A DNA stretch of 64,000 bases from the NCBI RefSeq assembly GCF_034190915.1, contig NW_026947489.1:56296001-56360000 (forward strand), given 5' to 3'. Every line of letters begins with the position of its first letter. The first letter of the stretch is position 1. This stretch comes from Cavia porcellus. Its lineage: Eukaryota > Chordata > Mammalia > Rodentia > Caviidae. Both the position numbers and the translations under genes were made by a program. Under the pieces are notes generated by a model, which had not been told where the DNA came from, ran no database searches, and was given only the letters and a program-made list of their open reading frames with translations. Shown piece after piece: positions 42,401-50,559 of the stretch.

Positions 42401-45400
42401 GGCTTTCTCTTGACACAGGACTGAGAGGCGAGGCCTGTGAGCCAGTCCACAGCACCCAAGGAGGAGGAGAGGGGCCCACCCAGAGTCCCCGCTGGGCCAG
42501 CCCACAGGTTTTCCCTTTCAGCTGTGTCCCTGCCTGCCACCAACCAGGACTCAAAGACCAGGGTGCCACCAGGCCAAGACCGTGGAAGAGGTCACAAGAC
42601 GGTAAGGTGCCCTCAGTATTGCCTGGCATATTTTCCAGTTGAGAAGGAAGTGGATTTCCCATCTGTCTCTGTTCCTGTTCCTTCCCTGATTCACATTCTG
42701 TGCTTGGAGTATAGATGCCAGGGCCAGGCAGAAGCTTCCATGTGCTAGGAAAGAAGATGAAGTAACTCAGGTGCCAGGAGAGCTGGGTAGCTGGCCCTCA
42801 TTCTGTCAGCCATTGAGTTTCTCAGGGAGAGATGCTGGCCCAGGGAGGTGCCCCTAGACAGCTCCTCAGCAGCCCCCAGGTCTTCACAGGGTGACAGGAT
42901 GACAGCTCATTAGTGTGACCAACTGGCAGTCACCAAACTGATGGCCCCTCCTGTGTGGCACTGGGTGAAGGGACAGTGACCTGCCATGAGGGATGGGCTG
43001 CCTGGCTTGTTAGACCTGGGACCTGGCCAGAACTTCACCACTACAGCTTCTGGAAGTTTCCTGGCTGACTTTCCAGGGGAGCAAGACTTGGCTCTGGCTT
43101 CTCTTCCTTGCACCTCCCACAGCCAGTGAGTGAGCTGTTCAGGCCTCCCTGGAGCCTGTGTATGCTGTAGGCCAAGCCTGAACATCCTCCTGTCTGCCTT
43201 GAGTGATGGGCAGCAGCTCTGTTGTTTTTCTAGGGCTCGTGGCCAGACCCTCCCCACTGCATTGCCTGGAGAGCTCTCTGCGGGGGATTCTGCCTGCCAA
43301 GCCCTTGCGTTTCACCTGCCTGACCGACCCCAGCCCTGGGCCAGGCCCCAGCTCCAGCTCGAGCCTCTACAGCTCTGACGGAGAAGACCTGCGGCCAGAG
43401 CCAGAGATCTGGCAGCCACCCCTCCAGGGTGAGCTTGCTAGGTGGGGCAGTGAGCTGCTCTCTGGGGTGCCGCTCAGCACACTGACACCTGCTTGCTTAT
43501 GATACAGAGAGAGGCCACTTTCCCAGCTGCAAGCATCCTGTCCCTCTGTCCCCTGGCCCCAGTGGATCCTCCACTGGCAGCAGCAGCTGCAGCCCTGCAG
43601 ACAACCCTGGGGCAAGAATAGAGCCCCAGGACTACAGCAGCCTCAGGGCAGGTGAGCTAGGGTCTCTGCAGAGGGTGGCTGTGTGTCTCTGGAGGGCCAG
43701 GGCTCCAGATTGTCCTGGGTGCCTTGTCTGACTCTCTGCTGGCTCTAGTCATCTCATGTCTGATGCTTTAGTTGTCAGCAAGGAGGAATAAGCAAGGGAG
43801 GCGGATTATTGGGTAGGGGGCATGGGCCACACTTGTGACCACCCATGCAGAGAAAACTGGCAAGGTGTTTGATGATATGTGCATACTGTGTGCTTAATAT
43901 GCATGCATGTGCTTAATATGCATGCGTGTGAAACATGCATGTGAATGTGTGTGTATGTAATATTAACATTGTATCATGTGATACTATAACATTTGTAAAA
44001 TTTGACAGTCAACAAAAGAAGTATCAAAAATGAGATTTCTGGTGGCCTATGCCTGTAATGGTGGTGCATACCTATAATCCAAGTACTCAGGAGGCTGAGG
44101 CAGGTGTTTGAGACCAGCCCAAACTACACAGCAAGACCCTGTCTCAAAAAGATTTTAAAAAATCAGAGATTTCCTCACTGGGAGAACATGTTTGAGGTTG
44201 TCCCATTAAGAAGGGTAGACATACCTGGGCTTGGTGGAATACACCTGTAATTCTAGCCCTCTAGGAGGCTGAGGCAGAAGACTGCAAGTTTGAACCCAGC
44301 CTCAGCAACTTAGTGACTGTCTCAAAATTTAAAAATTACTGTTGAGGAGTTCAGTCCCCAGTACTGGGGAAAAAAGAAATTAGTGTCACTAGAGATGCTG
44401 ACTTCAGCCCTAGGCCACTTTACTTTTCCATCCTGGCTGTGACCTAGTGTTTGCCCCTAATAGGAAAAGCAGAAGACAAGACTGGAGGCAGCTCTCTGTT
44501 GCTCAGGAGAGAAGAGGGCGCAGAGAGCACATGTCAGCCTGGCTTTCCCCGCAGTGCCGCAGTCAGAGGAGGAAGAGGGAGAGGTAGGACCCAGGGAAAG
44601 TCGAGAGGCTGGCTCCGCTCTCAGGCCTTGACCCATGCCTGGTGTAGGGGCCAGCTGTACCATGTTCCGCATGGCCCTGGCACCTAGAGGAAAACGGTGG
44701 AGCCAGCTGGTCAGATGAGCAAGTCCCCAGCTCGTGGTGGAGTCTCCCTGGGATCAGAACCCAGAGATCAGATCCTGCCCACCTGTCCTTGGCCTGGTGG
44801 ACTCCATGGCTAAGGCTAGAACTGGAGGATTCTGAGTCACATGTGGACAACACCCACCACAGTCTTCTCTCCCACTCATGTAACAGGCTGGGCTTCCTGA
44901 TGGGCCAGGGCTCCATCTTGCATCTTATTTAATCTTGGTTTAAAAGCTGAACGTGGCTTTTTGGGGGCCACATCAGAAGATCCCCATGTCAGAGCAGCTC
45001 CTGTAAAAGTATACATAACTCTTCCCCAAGTCTGTGTGTTCTTTCTGCAGAGACAGCTGGGGCCCCCTGGCCTGTCCCTCCACCAGAGAAGAGGCCCATG
45101 AGGGCCAGTGAGGACCCCAGGGGCCTGGAGCCTGGATGCAGAAGACCTAGTGTTGCAGGTGAGCTGGTGGCTGCTCTGTGCCCTCTGCACGGGCCAGGAC
45201 CAGGTCTCAGCTTGAGGAGGAAAACACTCCAAGTTCATCATTCTGGCCACAGTGAGGAAAAGTCTTGCCCAGAAATCTGTTTCTCTGCAACGTTTTATAA
45301 CATAACATAAATCAATGGGGTTTTCTCAAAAGCACGGATCTGCCTGAGAGGTGTTCCAAATCAATTGGGGGTCGGAAGGGACTTTAGAAGACAGTGGTAA

Positions 45401-47353
45401 AGGAACCCTAGTACTGTCGGGACCTGGCAGTGCCCTCCAGGGAGCTTTGGCTCCAGATCACAGCCTGCTCTTAGGTAGGGGTGATGCACCCACACACTGG
45501 GTCACACATGACTTGCCAGGTGGCCTGGGCAGAGGTATCCCACCTGGCATTGTCTGCCCACTCTTAGAATGTGAGGTTTAAAGCCCTGGCGCATCCAGGA
45601 AGCCCTTGCCATTCCTCACATGGAAGCCTGGGACCAAACTCTGGCTTTGATTAGAGAACCAGACCAAATGGGGTGAGGTCTGCCTTGGCTGTCGCTGTCC
45701 TCTGTCCACAGCCTTGGAGGTGCTGAAAAGATGAGGGCTGAGCCTTGCTCAGGAGCACTGCCTCAGTCTGGGGTGAGCAGGTTAGACTAGGAGGGGTGAT
45801 GATGGCTGATGCTGGCCCATGAGGCTTATCTGGTGTTGACACCAGTTCCCGGGAAAGAGCTGAAGAATTTGATGTATTTTTTAAAACATAACTTAAGGTT
45901 AGAGTCCTCTGAATCTTACCTGCTAAGTGGGGAGAGGAAAGGCAAGAGGGCCAGGCCCCGTGGTTTGTGTGTAACCACGAGTCCTCCTGGGTACTGAGTG
46001 GCCTTGGTATCCTCAGCTGTGTCCCAGTCTGTCCCTGGTGCCCCTGGCCTTGTGCTGTCAGGGGTCCTGTTCTGGGCCCATCTCAGTGACCCGTTAGGGC
46101 AGGAGTAAGTACTCTAGGAGACATTGAATCCCAGGAGTAGCACAAGGAACCCATTTACTTTTTTCCTAGAAAGTGGGAGACCACTATGTCTGGGCAAGTG
46201 TGGTCACCATGGAAACTCAGTCTGGTTGATCCTGCCTGTCAGAGGGTGTACAGCAGGCAACAGCTAGTTTTGATGTAACAAGGCTGGGCATCGATATCCA
46301 TAGGCCATGGGCCAGAGATGCAGTGTGGTAGTAGAGGGATTGCCTTCCATGCACAGGCCCTGAGTTTGATCCCCAGTATTACAACATCTTTGTGTATTAT
46401 ACGTAATGTACTTTCTTAAACTAGAGCAGCCTTCTGTTCTAGAAGCTGGGCTTTAGGGGATCAGGAGACTGAACACCAGTTCAAGGGTCTTCTAGGCAAG
46501 AGAAAAGTCCTTACAGCCCATGAGTTCCAACCTTGTCCTTTCTCTAGTTTCAGCCAGGACCCAAGGGAGACTGCTCCTTGGGGACCCACCTGAGCTGCCC
46601 AGCAATTGTTCGCCTCCCACAACCATCTCACCTACGTGGTCAGCCACCTCCCCCTGGCCACTGTGCCCCTGTCGGAGGCCCCTGCAGCAGGAGCTGCAGA
46701 GCCTGGGTGCCACCCTCACGGAGAAGCTGGACCAGCTCTTTGCAGCCCTGGCAGGCCTGGCTCAGGAAGTGGCCACCATGAGGACACAGGTGGACCGGCT
46801 GAGGAGGCGTCCACGGGGGCCTAAACCAAAGGGCCCAGCTTCCTGGCTGTGGTCCCTTCCCAGGGGACATCGCTGGGCCCACGGCCCTGGTCACAGACAC
46901 CTGCCCTACTGGAAACAGAAGGGACCTACTAGGCCCAAACCAAAGGTCCTGCGCGGCCAGGTGGAAGGCTGCAGGTCTGGTGATCCCCAAGGACTGTCCA
47001 GAGCAAGAGTATCCCCAGTGCCACAGCTGCCTGCAGACACCGTCCTGGCAGAACCTTCTAGGTCTAACAGCAGCCCATCGCAGCAGCCCACCTTGGGGTC
47101 CAGTTGTCCTGCTGTGCTGAATGGTCACACCCTCCATGGACACCCTGGGCACCACCAGGGCCTATTCACCCCTCTCATCCCTGCTGCCTCACCCCTACTG
47201 CAGGCCTCTCCCACAACCAGCACAGACCCAGAGCCATTGGCTGCAGGAAGTGCCCAGGTCAGCATCCTAACCCAGTCCAAGGAGCCAAGGGGAGTCCTCC
47301 GAGAGGACCTCTGGGGTGGTGAGCACAGAGACCCAAGGTGGGGGGCCCGTTAA
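27432..47353 (+). CDS. KRBA1: KRBA1, KRAB-A domain containing 1 (complete, 17 coding exons)
   Basis: Join of 27432-27443, 32382-32508, 32831-32950, 34352-34501, 35220-35375, 36641-36772, 36989-37162, 37872-38027, 38737-38937, 39126-39299, 39626-39775, 42015-42167, 42419-42601, 43234-43428, 43508-43651, 45051-45158 and 46548-47353: 3,141 nt, 1,046 residues, all introns GT-AG. Residues 5-46 form a KRAB A box ([22 protein letters not shown]); there is no B box and no zinc finger. Seven KRBA1-type repeats of the form PLxxLxxCLkeI follow at about residues 96-112, 144-157, 238-252, 299-312, 416-430, 523-537 and 636-650, separated by Pro/Ser-rich linkers. A coiled coil lies at about 824-866, then a basic stretch, and the protein ends WGAR. 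KRAB boxes usually recruit TRIM28 for repression, but KRBA1 itself is poorly characterised. The start is the in-frame ATG in the CpG island; a second start at the MRENY methionine is possible. Confidence 0.95.
28905..29035 (+). repeat. MIR SINE fragment in intron 1
   Basis: It contains CACTAATTCTCTTCGTGTTC, ACAACATCCCTGGGAGGTAG and GGTGAGTTTGCTCAGCCCAAG-like blocks in the order of a MIR core. Ancient and diverged. Confidence 0.6.
29036..30510. other. KRBA1 intron 1, no other feature recognised
   Basis: Unique-looking intronic sequence. A segment near 29245-29300 (ACTCCATTGATAGACTAATTG) resembles a decayed MaLR LTR but is too short to call. Confidence 0.4.
30513..30662 (-). mobile_element. 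B1-type SINE, minus, in intron 1
   Basis: The plus strand reads TTTTAGATGGGGTCTCATGC, GCAGGCTGGCCTCAAACTTA and GTGTGCCATTACACCTGGCT. Confidence 0.85.
31100..31207 (-). mobile_element. ID-type SINE, minus, in intron 1
   Basis: The plus strand reads TTTGTTTGTTTGTTTTTGTT, GGAATGGAACTCAGGACCTT, TTGCCAGGCAGG and TGCTGAGCTATAGCCCCGGCC-like end. Confidence 0.85.
31805..32210 (-). mobile_element. MLT1-like LTR, minus, in intron 1
   Basis: The plus strand resembles the reverse complement of a MaLR MLT1-type LTR: AGATGGCTTAAAAAGTATCA, CTCACTAGTTCTAGAGGCCA, TTGCCTCTTCAGCTTCTGGT, AAGGTCATGTCCACAGATAC. It ends about 170 bases before the KRAB exon. Family name from memory. Confidence 0.6.
32382..32508 (+). 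CDS. KRBA1: KRBA1 coding exon 2 (KRAB A box)
   Basis: Acceptor TGCCTGCAG, donor GTAAGA; 127 nt leaving phase 1. Encodes residues 5-46, the whole KRAB A box starting [12 protein letters not shown]. The EEW triad is present. Two positions that usually help bind TRIM28 differ: the usual DV is DL, and the usual MLE is MRE. Confidence 0.96.
32831..32950 (+). CDS. KRBA1: KRBA1 coding exon 3
   Basis: Acceptor TCTTCCTAG, donor GTGAGT; 120 nt, phase 1 on both sides. Codes [12 protein letters not shown] and a Gly/Ala/Glu-rich linker. The [11 protein letters not shown] part agrees with KRBA1 as I remember it. Confidence 0.93.
33280..34090 (-). mobile_element. old L1 ORF2 fragment, minus, in intron 3
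   Basis: The plus strand carries reversed L1 ORF2 blocks: TTGCCAAAGAGGGTATTTTT, CCTCTATTCTGTTCCTTTGA, GCAGCTCTGTAGTATAATCT and CTGGTTCCATATGAATC. The right boundary is approximate. Confidence 0.85.
33688..33798 (-). mobile_element. ID-type SINE, minus, young subfamily, in intron 3
   Basis: Poly-T, then GTCTTTTTCCTTTTTATTGG and GAACTCACGACTGCCTGC, ending AGCTAAATCCCTAGCC. It splits the L1; TGGTTCCATAT(G/T)AATCTT lies on both sides as the target duplication. Confidence 0.94.
34352..34501 (+). CDS. KRBA1: KRBA1 coding exon 4 (repeat 1)
   Basis: Acceptor CCTTCTGCCAG, donor GTAAGA; 150 nt, phase 1-1. Codes [20 protein letters not shown], the first and most divergent KRBA1-type repeat, which lacks the cysteine, followed by an acidic linker. 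Confidence 0.95.
35220..35375 (+). CDS. KRBA1: KRBA1 coding exon 5 (repeat 2)
   Basis: Acceptor AACAG with a second AG three bases on (tandem CAGCAG), donor GTGAGT; 156 nt, phase 1-1. Codes [14 protein letters not shown], then a Ser-rich linker. Using the second AG would drop one alanine. Confidence 0.94.
35749..35850 (+). mobile_element. ID-type SINE in intron 5
   Basis: GGGGCTGGGGATTTAGCTCA, GTATAGCACCTGGCTGGCAA and GAGTTCAATTCCTAGTACC, then a C-run and an A-rich tail; an older copy. Confidence 0.9.
35851..36640. other. rest of KRBA1 intron 5, nothing recognised
   Basis: Mixed intronic sequence. A 37-base block around TTCATTTAGATTATTT is repeated at 35996 and 36021. No other feature is seen. 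Confidence 0.4.
36641..36772 (+). CDS. KRBA1: KRBA1 coding exon 6
   Basis: Acceptor TTTCCCAACAG, donor GTGAGA; 132 nt, phase 1-1. A repeat-free linker exon containing [15 protein letters not shown] and a basic SPSRRKSP stretch. Confidence 0.92.
36989..37162 (+). CDS. KRBA1: KRBA1 coding exon 7 (repeat 3)
   Basis: Acceptor CCCATGCAG, donor GTGAGT; 174 nt, phase 1-1. Codes [14 protein letters not shown] then a proline-rich linker. Intron 6 before it is only 216 bases. Confidence 0.95.
37872..38027 (+). CDS. KRBA1: KRBA1 coding exon 8 (repeat 4)
   Basis: Acceptor TTTTTCCCTTAG, donor GTAAAC (weaker); 156 nt, phase 1-1. Codes [16 protein letters not shown] then NCLKEIP, the repeat closest to consensus. 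VKTE is a possible sumoylation consensus (hydrophobic-K-x-E). Confidence 0.95.
38737..38937 (+). CDS. KRBA1: KRBA1 coding exon 9
   Basis: Acceptor CTTCCCACAG, donor GTGAGA; 201 nt, phase 1-1. Proline/glycine-rich linker with VKVEDSW, another possible sumoylation consensus. No repeat in this exon. Confidence 0.92.
39126..39299 (+). CDS. KRBA1: KRBA1 coding exon 10 (repeat 5)
   Basis: Acceptor CCCTTTTTGCAG, donor GTAGAT; 174 nt, phase 1-1. Codes [16 protein letters not shown] second AG (CTTGCAG) ten bases downstream would break the frame, so the upstream acceptor is chosen. Confidence 0.93.
39626..39775 (+). CDS. KRBA1: KRBA1 coding exon 11
   Basis: Acceptor CTCTCTGCAG, donor GTGAGC; 150 nt, phase 1-1. 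Codes a linker with [20 protein letters not shown], Ser/Asp-rich and recognisable as KRBA1. Confidence 0.94.
39776..42014. other. KRBA1 intron 11 (2.2 kb), no other feature recognised
   Basis: Unique-looking sequence without an SINE or LINE I can name, unlike most other long introns of this gene. No exon-like signal was found that would keep the frame. Confidence 0.4.
42015..42167 (+). CDS. KRBA1: KRBA1 coding exon 12 (repeat 6)
   Basis: Acceptor GACCTTCACAG, donor GTAACT; 153 nt, phase 1-1. Codes [16 protein letters not shown] and then a basic [12 protein letters not shown] segment. Confidence 0.95.
42419..42601 (+). CDS. KRBA1: KRBA1 coding exon 13
   Basis: Acceptor CTTGACACAG, donor GTAAGG; 183 nt, phase 1-1. 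Linker with [10 protein letters not shown] and a basic end RPRPWKRSQ. Intron 12 is 251 bases. Confidence 0.93.
43234..43428 (+). CDS. KRBA1: KRBA1 coding exon 14 (repeat 7)
   Basis: Acceptor GTTTTTCTAG, donor GTGAGC; 195 nt, phase 1-1. Codes [16 protein letters not shown] then PLRFTC, and a Ser-rich, acidic tail. Confidence 0.95.
43508..43651 (+). CDS. KRBA1: KRBA1 coding exon 15
   Basis: Acceptor TGATACAG, donor GTGAGC; 144 nt, phase 1-1. Codes [18 protein letters not shown] and a Ser/Gly-rich linker. Intron 14 is only 79 bases, close to the practical minimum, so it may be retained at times. Confidence 0.92.
44038..44160 (+). mobile_element. B1-type SINE in intron 15
   Basis: It contains GTGGTGCATACCTATAATCC, CAGGAGGCTGAGGCAGG and CAAGACCCTGTCTCAAAAAG. 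Confidence 0.88.
44218..44375 (+). mobile_element. second B1/ID-like SINE in intron 15
   Basis: A CTGGGCTTGGTGGAATACAC start, GGAGGCTGAGGCAGAAGACT and CTCAAAATTTAAAAATTACT, ending CAGTCCCCAGTACTGGGG. It looks like a B1 fused to the end of an ID-type unit. Confidence 0.65.
45051..45158 (+). CDS. KRBA1: KRBA1 coding exon 16
   Basis: Acceptor TTCTTTCTGCAG, donor GTGAGC; 108 nt, phase 1-1. Codes [16 protein letters not shown] and a basic RRPSVA end. Confidence 0.92.
45159..46547. other. KRBA1 intron 16; one ID-like remnant near the end
   Basis: Mostly unique. At about 46309-46385 an old ID-like piece (GTAGTAGAGGGATTGCCTTC, GAGTTTGATCCCCAGTATTA) is visible. No further exon was found. Confidence 0.5.
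46548..47353 (+). CDS. KRBA1: KRBA1 last coding exon (coiled coil and C-terminus)
   Basis: Acceptor CTTTCTCTAG; 806 nt ending in TAA at 47351-47353. Encodes residues 779-1046. A heptad-like segment [12 protein letters not shown] to VDRLRRR (about residues 824-866) should form a coiled coil. A strongly basic, conserved region follows ([17 protein letters not shown] and RPKPKVLRG), then a Pro/Ser-rich tail and the ending [12 protein letters not shown]. The ending and the HLPYW motif agree with KRBA1 as I remember it. Confidence 0.96.
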
Positions 47354-47785
47354 CTGGACCCTTCATCAGGCTGGCCTCACTGAGCATGCAGAGGGTGCTG
47401 GACAGGTTCCCCTGCTCTGCCCCGTGGCCCTTCCCGCTGCTGGAGTTGGAGCCCCAGTGGTGTCTGCTCTGGAGGCTGCCATGGAGCATTCTTCGACCAC
47501 ACCTCAGGTTTTCTTGGCTCAGGTTTATGTAGACATTGCTTCTGCCTTTCGTCCTCACCAGATCTGTCCAGGGTCACTGCTGGGCAGCAGTACACATGCA
47601 CAGAGGCAGCTGCAGGGTGGGCACCAGGGCCGTCACTGCTGGCTGCCCACCCTTCTGGGCTCTGCACTGCCTTCCTGGAGTGAATGCCAGTCCCAGTTGA
47701 ACCTCAGGAGAACTGTGGCCAAGGTCAAGCTGGGTTTACTGATGTGAATTCCAAAATTAAAGACGTTAGCTGCTGGGGAAAGACC
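47354..47785 (+). other. KRBA1: KRBA1 3' untranslated region
   Basis: About 430 bases from the stop codon to the presumed cleavage site. The overlapping open frame here (to 47747) is out of frame and not expected to be coding. The end is estimated from the ATTAAA signal. Confidence 0.75.
47756..47761 (+). terminator. KRBA1: poly(A) signal ATTAAA of KRBA1
   Basis: ATTAAA, the most common variant of AATAAA. It is followed 40-65 bases later by a GT-rich stretch (GGTGTGGTTTGTGAGG, then GTGTGGG), as expected for a downstream element. Confidence 0.8.
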
Positions 47786-50464
47786 TTGGCTCCTATAGGA
47801 GGTGTGGTTTGTGAGGCCTGTGTGGGAGCGTGGCTCACACATTGTGCCCCCAGGTGCAGTCACAGTGTGCACTAAAGATGGGGCAGGGCCCGTGTGGGTC
47901 CCTGGGGAAGGGCTGTACACCAAATACCATGGACTGGGCTACTGATACCCAAACCTCAAAATTGAGGTGCTACCAGGGTTGGTTCTTCAACAGGCTGTGG
48001 GGGTGGCTGTCTGTTTCAGGCTTCATTGTACCTTTGAATGGCTTAGTCCATGTTCCCACAGGTCGGAGCATGCCAGGACCCCTTTTGTATCAGAACACAG
48101 TGATACTAGCTAGGGAGTCACCTCACCAATTTAACTTGATTACCTCTAACCATCCTCTCTTCAAAGAATGTCACACTCATGGGTTGAGGGGCACGCCTCT
48201 TGTAATGCATTAGGGGGCTGGGCCAGGCATTTGGGTTGTCTTGAGGTGGCAGTGTGACCAGATGTTTGAAAACTACTTCTGCCTGTTGGACCAGAAGGGA
48301 CCTGTGTCACCCCAACAACCAATACCTGGAGCTGAAACTTCCTGTACCAATGGGAAGACCCGGCTGCTTGGGGCTGCGCAGGAAGCTCTGCTGTCAGAGC
48401 CCTGGGGACCTTGGAAATCCAGGGTGACAGGGGCTCTGACCATGGTGACTTGACCACAAGCAGCTCGTGGCTGCCTGAGCATCTTTAAAGTCAGTTTTGC
48501 TGGAAACATGGGTGCCTGGTACCCTCACAAGGAAGGGCAGGTGGCTCTGTCTGGGGTGTCAACAGAGCTCCTGCTCCTGGCTGCCTGGTGGGTGACTGAG
48601 CAGTAGAGGAGACAGCAGTCACTGTCACAAAGGGAATCTTCAGGACTAAAGCAAATGTTGAGGCAGCACCTTGGAAATTAATGTCCATAGGATCACTGAG
48701 CATGAAGGTGGTGGGAACAGGCAGTGGCTTCCCTCACAGAAGAGGCCTGGGGAGGAAACGAGGCCTTTCCGAGCTGGAGGACCTGTTTGCAGACAGCGAA
48801 CAGGACAGGCCATGGCTCCCCGACGCCTGAGGGTCTCAGCAGCTGCCCCTCCTTTCCAGATAGGCAGGCAGCTTGTACTTTGGGAAAGGGAGGGTGTAAG
48901 GGAAGGAGAAAGGCACCTGAGAAGGGGGCAAAGGGGTCCTCAGGAAAAAAGACTTCTGTCCCCAGCTTCACACTCCCTGCTAAGAGGAAGAGATGTTGGC
49001 AATAATGGGAAGGGCCTGGTGCTGTGTCTGTGTGGCATGGCCAGGTCACTTTGCTCTGTGGCCAGCGCACAGCTGTTGGGCACACAGGTAAACAAGCAGA
49101 CTCGGTGTCCTGGCTCTTAGCGGAGGGGGGAGATAGCTTAACTGAGCTTGGCACAGCCCTGCATCCACTGGCACAGCTACCTCCTGTACCTGCGTGGGAC
49201 AGGCAAGAGTCAGGACTGAGCCCAGTCTAGGTAGTGCAGAGCCAGGTGGGCCATAAATTAAGTTCAAGACTGAAATATGAATAAAATGCATAGCAAAGGT
49301 TTTGTGACGTGAGCTGTGTTCATCTTGCAGGAGGTTAAGTCTCTAGGTCCTGTGGCTACCACAGTGGTTCACTGAATCCTAGAATCTTCGGTGCACAATG
49401 TGTGCAGGTTAGATCCTTGGTACCATGTCCAGGTCTAACTCCTGTCCAGAAGAGGTCTGGGGAGGAAATGAAGGCGTTCCATATTGGAGGACTTCATGAA
49501 CTCTGTGGAGTTCCAGGAGCCTGGAGTGTGGCACAGAGGAGGCCTCAGATCTGCCTAGCCCAAGAAGTGTCTAAGGCACAGGCTACTACAAATGACCTGA
49601 GTGCAGATCTTCCCCCAGCCCACATTGGCGTTCCGCTGCTGGCCTGAATTGTGGTCCCCCATGAGGCAGCAAAGCTGGAAAGTCCTGCTTCAGAAGTTAG
49701 AAGGCTCCTCGTCCCACAGTCCCCAGGCTACCCAAGGGCCCTGATGGAAAGGAGGCTGGAATAGGGGAGTGTGGGGACCACAATTCACTGCCTGTGACAC
49801 CCTGTGATTCAGTGCTGCCTCAGAAAGGAGTTTGGTGTGCTGCTGGAAGGCCAGTGTTTGACCTTATTTCAGTGGGAAAGAAATGGCAGAAGAAAACACT
49901 TTGGTTCCAGCAACTCTAAGCCATCTGCAGGAAAGGGGAAGAAATTACAAAGCAAAGCTACAACTAGCAGCAAAAAAGGACTGAGAAGTCACCCCTCCTG
50001 TCCCTTCACACATGTCTGAGGACTCCTTGCTTGAAAGACCCTGCTGTCATGAATGAAGTGTTCGTGAATGACGTCATCCTGTATGTCACCAGGCATCGAG
50101 CATGTACCTTAATATTGGCAAGTCCCTCCTCCTGGAGTGGAGCTTGACCTTGTGCCTCCTTGCTGGGTGGGGACAGAGGAGTGTCCTTCAGGTCTTCCCT
50201 GCTGACTGCAGAGCCCATACCTTAGCCTCACATATAAGGCCTCCCCTCTGTGTCTGCTACTGGACCACCAATCCCATTGTTCACCAGGTCCTCCCACAGG
50301 AGTGAGTCTCTGACCCGCCTCAACTGCTCTAAACTCTTACATACCAAAGCCCATCTTCCTTTGCTGTTTTCCTGCCAGAAGTATTGTCCCTGCAATACCC
50401 AGTTTCATTTGTCAAAGCCCAGTGTTCCCATCTCCACCTGGCAGTCAGAATTAACAGCAAAAAC
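47786..50464. other. intergenic downstream of KRBA1, no gene recognised
   Basis: GC-moderate unique sequence. A block at 48736-48781 (AGAAGAGGCCTGGGGAGG and GGAGGAC) recurs at 49446-49492 at roughly 80% identity. No gene or repeat family is identified. In human the next gene is, as I recall, ZNF467, but no C2H2 zinc-finger pattern is present here. Confidence 0.45.
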
Positions 50465-50559
50465 AGTGATGGCTCATGTTTATTAACCCCAGAAGGGTCA
50501 CAGCAATCTTATGAGGTAAAATTTATAACTCCACTTAATAGGTTCAGAATTTAAGCATC
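50465..50559 (+). repeat. MIR SINE, left part, split by the L1-type insertion
   Basis: TTTATTAACCCCAGAAGGGT and CAATCTTATGAGGTAAAAT resemble a MIR core. It continues at 54124, after a 3.56-kb insertion, with AGCAGCTTGTCCCAAATCAC and ACAGCCAAG, the MIR 3' part. Confidence 0.65.

Noticed and set aside
44457..44690. possible additional KRBA1 exon in intron 15
   Set aside because: Open frames exist, but I found no acceptor and donor pair that keeps phase 1, and exons 15 and 16 already join in frame and match the expected protein.
46640..47155. 171-codon minus-strand frame opposite KRBA1 exon 17
   Set aside because: A shadow frame of a GC-rich exon, with no independent support.
47316..47747. 143-codon frame overlapping the KRBA1 end and 3' UTR
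   Set aside because: It is out of frame with KRBA1, and the in-frame stop at 47351 follows a C-terminus that matches KRBA1.
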